A DNA stretch of 64,000 nucleotides from Burkholderia catarinensis. Lineage in GTDB: Bacteria; Pseudomonadota; Gammaproteobacteria; Burkholderiales; Burkholderiaceae. Numbering within the stretch: position 1 is the first letter of the stretch; the number at the start of each line of letters is the position of its first letter. Location of the stretch: positions 124,001 to 188,000 of the forward strand of contig NZ_MDEQ02000007.1 in assembly GCF_001883705.2 (NCBI RefSeq). The letters run 5' to 3'. Shown one piece after another: positions 8,510 through 16,380 of the stretch. Below the pieces are notes generated by a model. It worked only from the letters and a program-made list of their open reading frames with translations, was not told the DNA's origin and did not search any database. The translations under genes were made by a program, and so were the position numbers.

Positions 8510-8965
8510 TTATTCTTCGGTCGACCGGATCAGGTTGCCGCGCAGCGTGACGATCGCCTTCTGCACCTTCGCGAATTCGTCCGGCTTCAACCCGGTGGCC
8601 TCGACCAGATTCATGTCGAGCCCCTTCTCGCGTACCCGGCGGCCGCTTTTGGTCAGGCTGACGAGCACCTGGCGTTCGTCCGACGGATCGCGGTGCCGTT
8701 CCAGGTAACCCATCGCCTCGAGCTTCTTCAGGATCGGCGTCAGCGTATTGGATTCGAGGAACAGCTTCTCGCCGAGCTGGCCGACGGTCTGGTTGTCCTG
8801 CTCCCACAGCGCAATGATCGTGATGTATTGCGTGTACGTGAGGCCGAGTTCTTCGAGGATCGGCTTGTAGGCCTTGCCGAACGCGAGGTTCGCCGAGTAG
8901 ATCGCAAAGCACAGGAACTCGGACAGCTTCGGCGCGTTGGGCGATGGGGCTTCGGTCGGTTTCAT
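8510..8965 (-). CDS. ohrR: MarR-family organic hydroperoxide sensor OhrR
   Basis: 151-residue MarR-family repressor. The stretch LSEFLCFAIYSANLAFGKAYKPILEELGLTYTQY contains the single N-terminal peroxidatic cysteine (Cys19) and the tyrosines that sense organic hydroperoxides in OhrR. The winged helix is VGQLGEKLFLESNTLTPILKKLEAMGYLERHRDPSDERQV. The start is ATG 8965, preceded by GGAGGAAGCC on the minus strand. The palindrome ATCGCATGCGAT, 47 bases upstream of the start, recurs before ohr at 4.4 kb. This suggests autorepression and control of ohr at a distance, although the two genes are usually adjacent. Confidence 0.9.
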   Translation of the reverse strand: MKPTEAPSPNAPKLSEFLCFAIYSANLAFGKAYKPILEELGLTYTQYITIIALWEQDNQTVGQLGEKLFLESNTLTPILKKLEAMGYLERHRDPSDERQVLVSLTKSGRRVREKGLDMNLVEATGLKPDEFAKVQKAIVTLRGNLIRSTEE

Positions 8966-9011
8966 GGGCTTCCTCCAGCGACGCGAACGGTCGCAGACAA
9001 CCGCATTATAT

Positions 9012-9023
9012 ATCGCATGCGAT
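9012..9023. promoter_or_regulatory. Putative OhrR operator upstream of ohrR
   Basis: Perfect palindrome ATCGCATGCGAT embedded in AT-rich sequence (ATTATAT to its left), identical to the box upstream of ohr at 4373-4384. This fits autoregulation of ohrR. Confidence 0.6.
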
Positions 9024-9072
9024 CTTATCGGAGGCATGATAATCGTTCTCGATGAACCGACGTGATGCGCGG

Positions 9073-9201
9073 TCAGCCCTGTTTGCGGCGCTTGCCGGTT
9101 TGCTGACGGCTCACCGACAGCAACGAGCATTGCACCGGATGCGCGATTTCGGTCGCGAGCCCGCCCGCGGCAAACATCAGGATCATCAGCCAGCGTTTCA
9201 T
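9073..9201 (-). CDS. Small 42-residue protein coupled to the GFA gene
   Basis: A 42-codon frame whose ATG (9201) overlaps the stop of the upstream GFA gene by four bases (ATGA), an arrangement typical of translational coupling. It encodes MKRWLMILMFAAGGLATEIA followed by a polar tail ending in KRRKQG, that is, a short hydrophobic N-terminus and a basic C-terminus. It could be a small membrane or exported peptide. No family is recognised. Confidence 0.5.
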   Translation of the reverse strand: MKRWLMILMFAAGGLATEIAHPVQCSLLSVSRQQTGKRRKQG

Positions 9202-9569
9202 GCGTCCTCCACGACCGAGAGGCTCGCGCCGTCGGCGACCGTCGCGTCGAGCGCATACGGATCGATGCCGTCGAGGCAGCCGAGATTGACGCGCCAGCAT
9301 GCCGGGTCCATGCGGGTCTGATGGAACGGATAGACGCCGCAACGGCTGCAGAAATAGTGACGGGCCGTGTGCGTGTTGAAGCGGTAGCACGTCAGCGCGT
9401 CCTCGCCTTCGACGATCGTCAGGTCGGCGGCGGCGAACATCGGGCTCATCAGCGCGCCGCGCCGGCGGCACAGGCTGCAGTTGCAGCGGACCGCCGGCAA
9501 GACGGCCGCTCTGACTTCGAATTTGACGGCCCCGCAATGGCAGGACCCTTTGAACCAGGTTGCAGACAT
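9198..9569 (-). CDS. GFA-family (glutathione-dependent formaldehyde-activating-like) zinc protein
   Basis: 123-residue protein of the GFA/CENP-V fold. The two zinc sites are visible: Cys10/Cys12 with Cys29/Cys31/Cys34 (motif NCSLCRRRG), and the CSRC pair Cys74/Cys77 in HYFCSRCGVYPFHQTR. Founding members bind the S-hydroxymethyl-glutathione adduct, but most bacterial homologues have no proven reaction. The start is ATG 9569, and the 3' end overlaps the ATG of a 42-codon frame. Confidence 0.85.
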   Translation of the reverse strand: MSATWFKGSCHCGAVKFEVRAAVLPAVRCNCSLCRRRGALMSPMFAAADLTIVEGEDALTCYRFNTHTARHYFCSRCGVYPFHQTRMDPACWRVNLGCLDGIDPYALDATVADGASLSVVEDA

Positions 9570-9758
9570 GACGGATTCCTTGAGAGGTCATGCCTGCTTT
9601 ATAGCGGACGCCAGAACCTGCGTTGTATCGCACTGTATCCGCGGTCCGTGCAGATACAGAACATTGCAAATCGGCGGCTGGCTGCGCGCGGTGGGCCCGG
9701 CGATCGGCCATCGGTTCGCCGATCGCCGGCACGTGCGTGCGGCCTGCGGATCGTGCGA

Positions 9759-10859
9759 TCAGTCCAGCGCGTGCTGCAGCCGCTCGATCGCGGCGCGCGT
9801 TTCGCGTTCGAGTGCGGCGAACAGTTCGGCGGCCGGCAGCGACCGGACGAGCGGCGCCGCCTGCCCGGCCCACTGTGCGCCGTAGCCGAATTCGCCCTTC
9901 GCCTTCGCGGCCGCATGCAGCGCCTTGCCCGCGTCGTACGCGATCGGATACGCGGGCGTGGCCGGCGCATGCGGATCGTCGCCGAGCGCAGTCAGCCGGT
10001 TCGCGATGCCGCGCGCGATCCGGCCCGAGATCGCGGACGTCAACGTCGTGCGGCGCGCCGCGTCGCCGAGGATGGCACGGCGATAGCCGTCGTCGATCGA
10101 CGTTTCCGGGCAGGCGACGAACGCGGTGCCGAGTTGCGCGGCCTGTGCGCCGAGTGCGAGTGCGGCGGCAATGCCTTCGCCGTCCATGATGCCGCCGGCG
10201 GCGATCACGGGCAGCGCGCATTCGCGCACGATCAGGCGCGTCAGTGCGAACGTGCCGAGGCGATCGTCGTGTGCGGTCGAATCGAACACGCCGCGATGCC
10301 CGCCGGCTTCGATGCCCTGCGCGACGATCGCGTCGATGCCGGCGGCGGCGATCTGGCGTGCCTCGTCGAGATTCGTCGCGGACGCGAACAGCGTGATGCC
10401 CGCGCGCTTCAGCGCGGCGATCACGTCGGCGGACGGCAGCCCGAAATGGAAGCTGACGACGGCCGGCCTTTCTTCGACGAACATCGCCTGCATCGCGTCG
10501 TCCGCGACGAAACTCGTATAGATCTCCGACAGCGACGCGGGTGGCGTCGCGCCGTACTCGCCGAACGCGGGCGCGAGCCAGTCGAGCCATGCGCGTTCGA
10601 CGGCCGCGTTGGCCCGGGCCGGACGGTGGCAGAACACGTTGATGTTGAACGGCCGGTCGGTGAGCGCGCGCGTGTCGCGGATCATCTTGCGCGCGCCGTC
10701 GGCGTCGGTTGCGCCGACGCCGAGCGAGCCGAGCCCGCCCGCGTTCGACACGGCTGCCGCCAGCGCCGGCGTGCTGACGCCGGCCATCGGCGCCTGGACG
10801 ATCGGGGCGCGGATGCCGAGCGTGCGCAACAGTGAACGGTGGTCGGTCGGTTGATTCAT
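9759..10859 (-). CDS. Nitronate monooxygenase (2-nitropropane dioxygenase family)
   Basis: 366-residue FMN-dependent TIM-barrel enzyme that oxidises propionate-3-nitronate and related alkyl nitronates. Diagnostic segments are [32 protein letters not shown] at the N-terminus, [26 protein letters not shown] and [17 protein letters not shown]. Length and motif order are full. The ATG at 10859, preceded by AGGAG, was chosen over a start 13 codons upstream. It stands alone on the minus strand. Confidence 0.9.
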   Translation of the reverse strand: MNQPTDHRSLLRTLGIRAPIVQAPMAGVSTPALAAAVSNAGGLGSLGVGATDADGARKMIRDTRALTDRPFNINVFCHRPARANAAVERAWLDWLAPAFGEYGATPPASLSEIYTSFVADDAMQAMFVEERPAVVSFHFGLPSADVIAALKRAGITLFASATNLDEARQIAAAGIDAIVAQGIEAGGHRGVFDSTAHDDRLGTFALTRLIVRECALPVIAAGGIMDGEGIAAALALGAQAAQLGTAFVACPETSIDDGYRRAILGDAARRTTLTSAISGRIARGIANRLTALGDDPHAPATPAYPIAYDAGKALHAAAKAKGEFGYGAQWAGQAAPLVRSLPAAELFAALERETRAAIERLQHALD

Positions 10860-11052
10860 GTCGCTTGTCTCCTGTTGGCGACCGAAGCGCGAACGCACCG
10901 CGTTGGCAGCACGTATCGCATTTCCGGTTTCACACCTAGAATAGCGGACGGTGAAACCGCATCCAAGGCCGTCAGCGCGCAGCGTTCATCGAACGCAGCG
11001 TCCGACATTCAAGCGGTTCCGCTGAATAACGAACAACATCATTACAACATTC

Positions 11053-11691
11053 ATGAAAAGAAGAACATTTCTCGCGCTGCCCGCCGTGGCGGCGTCCGGC
11101 ATGCTTGCCGGTTGCTCCAACGCCGACTTGGGTCCCGTCACCAATCGCATGATGAAGGACCCTGAATACCGGGAAACGCTGTCGGCGTTCCTGATCAGCG
11201 CAGACGGGAAGAAACTCGTCGTGATCGGCAAGCAGTATCACTACATTTTCGATGTGCCGCCGGGCCTCGCCGTTAACCTCACGGCGCCCTATCGCCCCAA
11301 GCTGTATACCGATTTCGACGATTTCGAGACGCACGGCGACAAGATCAGCGGACGCTACGTGTTGCAACTCTCGCACGAGGACGCACCGTCCGGTTCCGAA
11401 CTCCGCGAGCGCGCACTCGCTGACGGTTTCAAGGACCGGGGCTATAGGCTGATGGAAAGCGGCACGATCAGCGGAAAGCGTTACCAGCCGAACGACGTTA
11501 CGCCCTCGTCGATCCCGCAGGCGTTCAATCACGCCTACAACGTCAAGGTGATCGAGCGGCCGTCGGTGCTCGGCCAGGGCGCCAAGCTCGCGCTGTCGCC
11601 GATCACGATGGCGGCCGATGGTGCGGTGGGCCTGCTTGGCTTGGCACTGTTCCCGATCGCGCTCACCGCATTCATCATCGTCGCGCATTAA
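11053..11691 (+). CDS. Uncharacterised lipoprotein
   Basis: 212-residue protein with a lipoprotein signal peptide: MKRRTFLALPAVAASGMLAGC, lipobox LAGC, lipidated Cys21. The mature part has no named domain that I can recognise, although its layout (KKLVVIGKQYHYIFDVPPGL early, then ALSPITMAADGAVGLLGLALFPIALTAFI, a hydrophobic C-terminal segment) loosely recalls the YidX-type lipoproteins of enterobacteria. It is 14 bases upstream of a second exported protein, probably as an operon. Confidence 0.75.
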   Translation: MKRRTFLALPAVAASGMLAGCSNADLGPVTNRMMKDPEYRETLSAFLISADGKKLVVIGKQYHYIFDVPPGLAVNLTAPYRPKLYTDFDDFETHGDKISGRYVLQLSHEDAPSGSELRERALADGFKDRGYRLMESGTISGKRYQPNDVTPSSIPQAFNHAYNVKVIERPSVLGQGAKLALSPITMAADGAVGLLGLALFPIALTAFIIVAH

Positions 11692-11705
11692 CACCGGAAT
11701 CGACG

Positions 11706-12389
11706 ATGAAATTTCCTGCACGAAACCTGTTCCGGATCGGCTGCGTGGCCGGTTGCCTGGCATTCGCACAACACGCCGTCGCCGACGGCGACTGGGACGC
11801 CGCGCGCCAGGTCCGTACCGACTGGGTGTTTGCGTCGATGAAGGAAAGCGATGTGCGGCCGACGCTCGATCGCGCGCTGAAGGACCAGGTGCGCTGGGCC
11901 GACCTGCCCGGCAACGCGCCCGATGCAGGCGCGTTCCGCTGCACGAAGCTCGCGCTGCCGCCGCCGTCGGCCGAAGCTCAGGCCGCGTTCGACGCGGCGC
12001 CGTCGTCGCGCGGCCGCGATGCCGACAAGGCTTACGCGAAGGCCGCGTCGCTCGGCTCGTGGCGCGCGGCGGCGCGCCTCGTCAACAGTTCACTCGAAGA
12101 CGAGGATTGGGAAGGCGCACAGCCGGCGATCGCGTGGCTGCTCGTCCATCACGTGCCGGCCGGATACAACAAGCTCGCGGACGTGCTGCAGGCCATGTCG
12201 GGCTACGACGGCGAAACGCCGGGCGAGCGCATGCGCGGCATGATCGCATCGTTGCGCTGGCGCGCGGCGCGCGAAGGTGATCCCGTCGCGCAGATGGAGA
12301 TGGCCGATCTGTTCGAGAAGCTGGGCAAGAACGACCTGGTCACAGCATTGCGTGCGTGCGCGACGCAGCAGAATCCGGAACTGAAGTGA
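11706..12389 (+). CDS. Exported protein with Sel1-like helical C-terminus
   Basis: 227-residue protein with an N-terminal signal peptide (FRIGCVAGCLAFAQHAVADG). The C-terminal half is alpha-helical, with short repeats reminiscent of TPR/Sel1 units (KAYAKAASLGSWRAAARLVN; REGDPVAQMEMADLFEKLGKNDLVTAL). It follows the lipoprotein gene after 14 bases and probably shares its transcript and compartment. No functional assignment is possible. Confidence 0.72.
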   Translation: MKFPARNLFRIGCVAGCLAFAQHAVADGDWDAARQVRTDWVFASMKESDVRPTLDRALKDQVRWADLPGNAPDAGAFRCTKLALPPPSAEAQAAFDAAPSSRGRDADKAYAKAASLGSWRAAARLVNSSLEDEDWEGAQPAIAWLLVHHVPAGYNKLADVLQAMSGYDGETPGERMRGMIASLRWRAAREGDPVAQMEMADLFEKLGKNDLVTALRACATQQNPELK

Positions 12390-12396
12390 AGTGCGT

Positions 12397-12433
12397 CGCC
12401 GGTACGCCACTCGTGAAATTCGGCGTACCGGCG
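12397..12433. terminator. Strong bidirectional hairpin between convergent genes
   Basis: Perfect 12-bp inverted repeat CGCCGGTACGCC / GGCGTACCGGCG with a 13-base loop, filling the 64-base gap between the exported-protein gene (stop 12389) and the HD-Pnk gene (stop 12454). It lacks a T-run but is well placed to end both transcripts. Confidence 0.6.
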
Positions 12434-12453
12434 CGAGCAACGACATTGCCGCA

Positions 12454-13587
12454 TCAGACTTCGTACCGCACCGCATGTGCGTCGGTCGGCAGCGGCGGAT
12501 CCCAGCGCAGCAGCATCGCCTCGAGTGCGCGGTTCGTCAGCGACGTGTCGCGTCGCGCATTGCGGCGAAACAGTTCCACGCGCGGCTGTTCGAGGTAGAC
12601 GAGCGTCACGTCGGCGTCGTACGCATACAGCAGGTCGAGCGTCTTCTTGCGCATCAGCGGCGACAGGTTCGTCGCATTCCATACGAACGGCCGCTGCGCG
12701 CGCAGCAACACCTTTGCTGCGTCGACCGCATGGTGCGCGACCGCGCCCTCGTTCTGGCCGTGACGCAGCCCCAATGCATCGCGCGCATCGTCGAACGACA
12801 CGACCGGCAGATCCGGATGATGCCGTGCAACCCACGTGTTCTTGCCCGATGCCGGCAGGCCCGACATCACGACGACCGGCGAGCCCGGCGTGCGGAACAG
12901 CGGATAGTCGGGATGCACGTCCGCGCCGCGGAAGTAGCTGAGCGCCGTGTGTGCGTCGGCGAACGCACGCGGCTGGCCGTAACACCCCTCTTCCCGTGCC
13001 AGTTCGCGCAACAGCTCGATGTTGTCGAGTACGCGCTGCGTGTCGTCGCAGATGCGCCCGCGGATGTCGGCTTCGGCAAGCAGGCACAGCAGCGGAAGGC
13101 TGACCTGCCACGACAGTTCGCGCGCGATGAACTCGGGCGTGCCGCGGCGCGACCCGCTCATCGCGAAGAACGGCACCTGGTGCACGGCGATCATCCGGCA
13201 GATCGCCTCGCGGACCGCGAACGGCACGCCGGCATCCCACAGCGCGATGCGGGCGTCGATCGCCCCCTTGCGCGAGTGGCCGGGATGGCCGATCGCACCG
13301 GTGACGGGATCGACGACCGTCGTGCTGTACTTGGCGATGTCGTGCAGCAGCGCGGCCAGGAACACGATTTCCTGGTCGGCGCGCGACGCGGCCTGATAAC
13401 CGGGCAGCGCGAGCAGCGCATCGATCACCATCGTCGTATGCGTCCACACGTCGCCTTCGCCGTGATGCGCAGGCTCCTGCGGTGTCGTTTTCGCGTGCTC
13501 GAGCGCGGGAAACGCCGCAAGACACGCGCGATAGTCCGGCTGCCGGCCGGGCGCAGGCACGAGTGCCTGCAGATGTTCGTATTTCAT
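12454..13587 (-). CDS. HD-Pnk: HD-domain phosphoesterase fused to P-loop polynucleotide kinase (RNA end healing)
   Basis: 377-residue two-domain protein. The N-terminal HD domain (about 40-200) has LLHDIAK (His82-Asp83) with upstream and downstream histidines (VWTHTTMV, IAVHQVPFF). The C-terminal kinase domain (about 235-377) has the P-loop GLPASGKNTW (243-252) and SFDDARD (264-270), which match the kinase active site of T4 Pnk-like enzymes. Known HD-Pnk enzymes remove 2',3'-cyclic phosphate and phosphorylate 5'-OH ends, preparing broken RNA for a ligase. Here an RNA ligase gene lies 41 bases upstream in the same orientation. The residue after GK is Asn rather than Ser/Thr. The start is ATG 13587 after CAGGAGTCTCG. 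Confidence 0.85.
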   Translation of the reverse strand: MKYEHLQALVPAPGRQPDYRACLAAFPALEHAKTTPQEPAHHGEGDVWTHTTMVIDALLALPGYQAASRADQEIVFLAALLHDIAKYSTTVVDPVTGAIGHPGHSRKGAIDARIALWDAGVPFAVREAICRMIAVHQVPFFAMSGSRRGTPEFIARELSWQVSLPLLCLLAEADIRGRICDDTQRVLDNIELLRELAREEGCYGQPRAFADAHTALSYFRGADVHPDYPLFRTPGSPVVVMSGLPASGKNTWVARHHPDLPVVSFDDARDALGLRHGQNEGAVAHHAVDAAKVLLRAQRPFVWNATNLSPLMRKKTLDLLYAYDADVTLVYLEQPRVELFRRNARRDTSLTNRALEAMLLRWDPPLPTDAHAVRYEV

Positions 13588-13628
13588 GATCGAGACTCCT
13601 GTCGAAGCGGCACGCGGCCGCTTCGCAT

Positions 13629-14498
13629 TCATGGGTTCGGATGCGCAGCGGGGATCGATGTCCACGTCACCGTCGGGCGCGGCGCGTACAGGTCGACATC
13701 GGGCGCGAGCAGGTTCGGGATGAACGGCTGCTCCGAGTGATGGCGCGCCGAATCGAGAATCGCCTGCACGAAATCGTGGCGCACCCACTTCAGGCGTGCC
13801 GTCGTCGTGTCGTCGGTCTCGACCTTCACGTAGAGCCCCTCGGAGCGTTCCGACTTGTCGCACTGCTGCCATGCGCGCGCGAGGTCGAGCCCCTGCCGCC
13901 GCACGGTTTCCTCGAACGCGCGGCGCCAGTCCGGCGTCTTCGCGAGCGACGGGCCGAGCAGCGCCTTGAGGTCCGCGAGCCGCGTCGGCGCGACACCCTC
14001 GTACAGCACCGGTACCGACAGCACGGGCCCGTCGGCGAGCAGCGCGCGACGCGCGGGTGTCGACAGGAAGCGGCCCGTCGTGCGGTCGAACACGTCGAAT
14101 TCGAAGAAGTGATGCGGCAGCGCGTCGTAGAACACCGCGTGCTTCTTGCTCATCGTTTCGCCGTACATCACGTAGCGATCGCCGAGGCGATCGAGCAGCC
14201 AGCCGGCATGGGCCGCCGCCCAGGTCTTCACGAAACCGAACTGCCGCTCGCGGCCGCCGCCGGCCAGATAGTGGCCGCGCGACTGCAGCAGCAGTTCGCC
14301 GGCCGGGCCGAAGCTGATGCCCGTGTTCGCGCCGTCGAGCTTTTCCTCGACGACGATGTGCGCGCCAGCGAGGGTGCGATAGGGAACGTGGTCGTGACCT
14401 TCGTCGCCGTCCTGCAGGCGCGAGCCTTCAAGGTGCGGCGTGCGCGGGTAGCGGGCGAGGTCGAGCGATTGCGCGTAGGCGCGAAAATCCAGCGTCAT
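13629..14498 (-). CDS. ATP-dependent RNA ligase (nucleotidyltransferase family)
   Basis: 289-residue RNA ligase of the covalent nucleotidyltransferase superfamily, the sealing partner of the downstream HD-Pnk. All nucleotidyl-transfer motifs are visible in order: motif I EEKLDGAN with nucleophile Lys53, motif III VMYGETM (111-116), IIIa FFEFDVFD (131-138), IV EGLYVKVE (220-227) and V RLKWVR (235-240). These enzymes join 3'-OH and 5'-phosphate RNA ends through AMP intermediates, the ends HD-Pnk would produce. The start is ATG 14498, with GGAGAAAGACC just upstream on the minus strand. It is divergent from the rtcB-prfH operon. Confidence 0.87.
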   Translation of the reverse strand: MTLDFRAYAQSLDLARYPRTPHLEGSRLQDGDEGHDHVPYRTLAGAHIVVEEKLDGANTGISFGPAGELLLQSRGHYLAGGGRERQFGFVKTWAAAHAGWLLDRLGDRYVMYGETMSKKHAVFYDALPHHFFEFDVFDRTTGRFLSTPARRALLADGPVLSVPVLYEGVAPTRLADLKALLGPSLAKTPDWRRAFEETVRRQGLDLARAWQQCDKSERSEGLYVKVETDDTTTARLKWVRHDFVQAILDSARHHSEQPFIPNLLAPDVDLYAPRPTVTWTSIPAAHPNP

Positions 14499-15000
14499 GG
14501 TCTTTCTCCGGAAACAGGGAAAAGGCCGACGACGTGAACGAACGGATTGGCGTGCGTTGCGGTGTCAGTGCGAGTCCGGGCGCGGCCCTGCGCTCATTGT
14601 TCCGGCGCTACGGCGCAAACGGAAACGGGCAGGACGACACGCGGCCGGGACGGCAGTCGTCGGCGTATCAGGCGAAGGGACGAATGTTTGCGGGCACTTG
14701 GATCACCGGTTCGATGAGGGTTCAGAGATGAAGCAGGCGGATGCTACGAAACGGCTTTTGCGCTGTCAAGCGCGGCCGGGCACATCCGTTGCGGTTGCCT
14801 GCATGCACCGAGCGCTTGCCGCGGCGTGCCGCGCGTGCAATCGATGCGCGAATGATCTGGAATCCTATGTGTATGTTTTTCGCCACATCGCACCCTGAAT
14901 CGATCGACAGCGTACCGCCAGCCGCTTGCTGCGCCCGTCGCATGCATGCTAGAGTCGCCGCCATTCCGATCAACCCCTCACTCGCAAGGAGAAGAAAATC

Positions 15001-15039
15001 ATGACGTCACGCCAACGCTCCTCCCGTCGCGGGTCGTAG
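15001..15039 (+). CDS. Putative 12-residue leader peptide upstream of rtcB
   Basis: ATG at 15001 preceded by AAGGAG (14986-14991) with a nine-base spacer, one of the best ribosome-binding sites in this region. It reads MTSRQRSSRRGS and stops at TAG 15037-15039. The peptide is made almost only of Ser and Arg. It lies 193 bases before the rtcB start and about 108 bases before two mutually exclusive hairpins, the layout expected of a translation-sensing leader. Whether it is translated is unknown. Confidence 0.4.
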   Translation: MTSRQRSSRRGS

Positions 15040-15146
15040 TTCGGGTTTTTCGCGTCCGTCCGTTTCATCGTTCACGCTACGCAGCACACCGCATCGCCAT
15101 CACGGCGATGAGCCGGATCGTTCCGGTCCGGTCGTGCCGCCCTTCT

Positions 15147-15186
15147 CCCGACTTCCGATGTCGGGCAGCGCATGCGTGCGCTGCCC
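15147..15186 (+). promoter_or_regulatory. Overlapping alternative hairpins in the rtcB leader
   Basis: Hairpin A pairs CCCGAC (15147-15152) with GTCGGG (15160-15165). Hairpin B pairs GGGCAGCGCA (15163-15172) with TGCGCTGCCC (15177-15186) around a TGCG loop. The GGG at 15163-15165 is used by both, so they cannot form together. B ends 46 bases before the rtcB ATG and has no T-run. An attenuation or translation-control role is inferred from geometry only. Confidence 0.45.
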
Positions 15187-15231
15187 GCGCCATGGCCCGC
15201 CGTTCTTCCTTTTCATCGAACGGAAACCTCC

Positions 15232-16380
15232 ATGGGCAATTCCATGCAATACCTGGCCGAGCGCATCACGCTGTGCGCTTGCGCCAATACCTGGATCGAA
15301 GGTGAGGCCATCCGGCAGCTCGAACAGGCTGCCACCCTCCCCGGCATGCGGCGCGTCGCAGGCATGCCTGATCTGCACCCGGGACGCGGCTACCCGGTCG
15401 GCGCAGCGTTTTTTTCGACAGGCCGGCTATATCCGGCGCTGATCGGCGGCGACATCGGCTGCGGGATGGCGCTGTGGCAAACCGCGCTCGATGCGCGGCG
15501 CGTCAGCGCGTCGAAGCTCGCGAGCCGGCTCGGCTCGATCGACGCCGCGCCTGACGCAAGCTGGCAGCCGCTGATCGCGGCCGCCGGGTTCGCGGATCAT
15601 GTGTTCGCGACGTCGCTCGGCACGATCGGCAGCGGCAATCATTTCGCGGAGGCGCAGCGGATCGACGCGGTGTACGACGCCGATGCGATCCAGGCGCTCG
15701 GTCTCGACCGAGACCACCTGCTGCTGCTCGTGCACAGCGGGTCGCGCGGCTTCGGCCAGTCGATACTCGAGCAGCACATGCGCGAGCATGGCTACAACGG
15801 CCTCGACGAGTCGGATGCCGCGTGTACGGCGTACCTCGCGCGTCACGATGCGGCGTTGCGCTACGCGATCGCGAATCGCGACCTGATCGCGCGGCGCATG
15901 CTGGCGCGCTGGCGCAGCGACGGCCGGTGCGTGCTCGACGTCAACCACAACCTGGTGAGCCGCGCGAGCGTCGACGGCGAGCCGGGCTGGCTGCATCGCA
16001 AAGGCGCGACGCCGGCCGACGCGGGGCCCGTCGTCATTCCCGGGTCGCGCGGCGATTACAGCTATCTCGTTGCGCCGGTGCGGCCCAACGATGTGGCGAG
16101 CCTCGCGTCGCTCGCGCACGGCGCGGGCCGCAAGTGGGCGCGCGGCGATTGCAAGGGCCGCCTCGAGCGGCGTTTCACGCCGTCGCAGCTCACGCGCACG
16201 CCGCTCGGCAGTCACGTCGTCTGCGAAGACCGCGAACTGCTGTACGAGGAGGCGCCGCAGGCATACAAGCCGATCGACAGCGTCGTCGACGCGCTCGAGG
16301 CGGCCAGCCTGCTGCGCAGGCTGGCGCGGCTCGCGCCGGTGCTGACCTACAAGACCTCCGGGGAGGGCTGCCGATGCTGA
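15232..16380 (+). CDS. rtcB: RNA-splicing ligase RtcB (RtcB2 type, paired with PrfH)
   Basis: 382-residue GTP- and Mn-dependent ligase that joins RNA 3'-phosphate (or cyclic phosphate) to 5'-OH ends. Metal and guanylylation residues are visible: GGDIGCGM with Cys77, GSGNHFAE (His137), VHSGSRG (His168), VNHN (His239), and the HGAGRKW block whose His296 matches the GMP-accepting histidine. The start used is ATG 15232 (MGNSMQYL); ATG 15244 is the alternative. The gene overlaps prfH by seven bases, the known rtcB2-prfH pairing that repairs and rescues ribosomes with cleaved 16S rRNA decoding centres. Confidence 0.92.
   Translation: MGNSMQYLAERITLCACANTWIEGEAIRQLEQAATLPGMRRVAGMPDLHPGRGYPVGAAFFSTGRLYPALIGGDIGCGMALWQTALDARRVSASKLASRLGSIDAAPDASWQPLIAAAGFADHVFATSLGTIGSGNHFAEAQRIDAVYDADAIQALGLDRDHLLLLVHSGSRGFGQSILEQHMREHGYNGLDESDAACTAYLARHDAALRYAIANRDLIARRMLARWRSDGRCVLDVNHNLVSRASVDGEPGWLHRKGATPADAGPVVIPGSRGDYSYLVAPVRPNDVASLASLAHGAGRKWARGDCKGRLERRFTPSQLTRTPLGSHVVCEDRELLYEEAPQAYKPIDSVVDALEAASLLRRLARLAPVLTYKTSGEGCRC

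Larger units (their letters stand above)
14499..15231. other. 733-base intergenic region between the two RNA-repair operons
   Basis: It separates the RNA ligase and rtcB promoters. No long gene is convincing. The right part holds a 12-residue open frame with a strong Shine-Dalgarno (15001-15039) and overlapping hairpins (15147-15186), described separately. The left part (14500-14940) shows only short frames without family resemblance. Confidence 0.5.
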
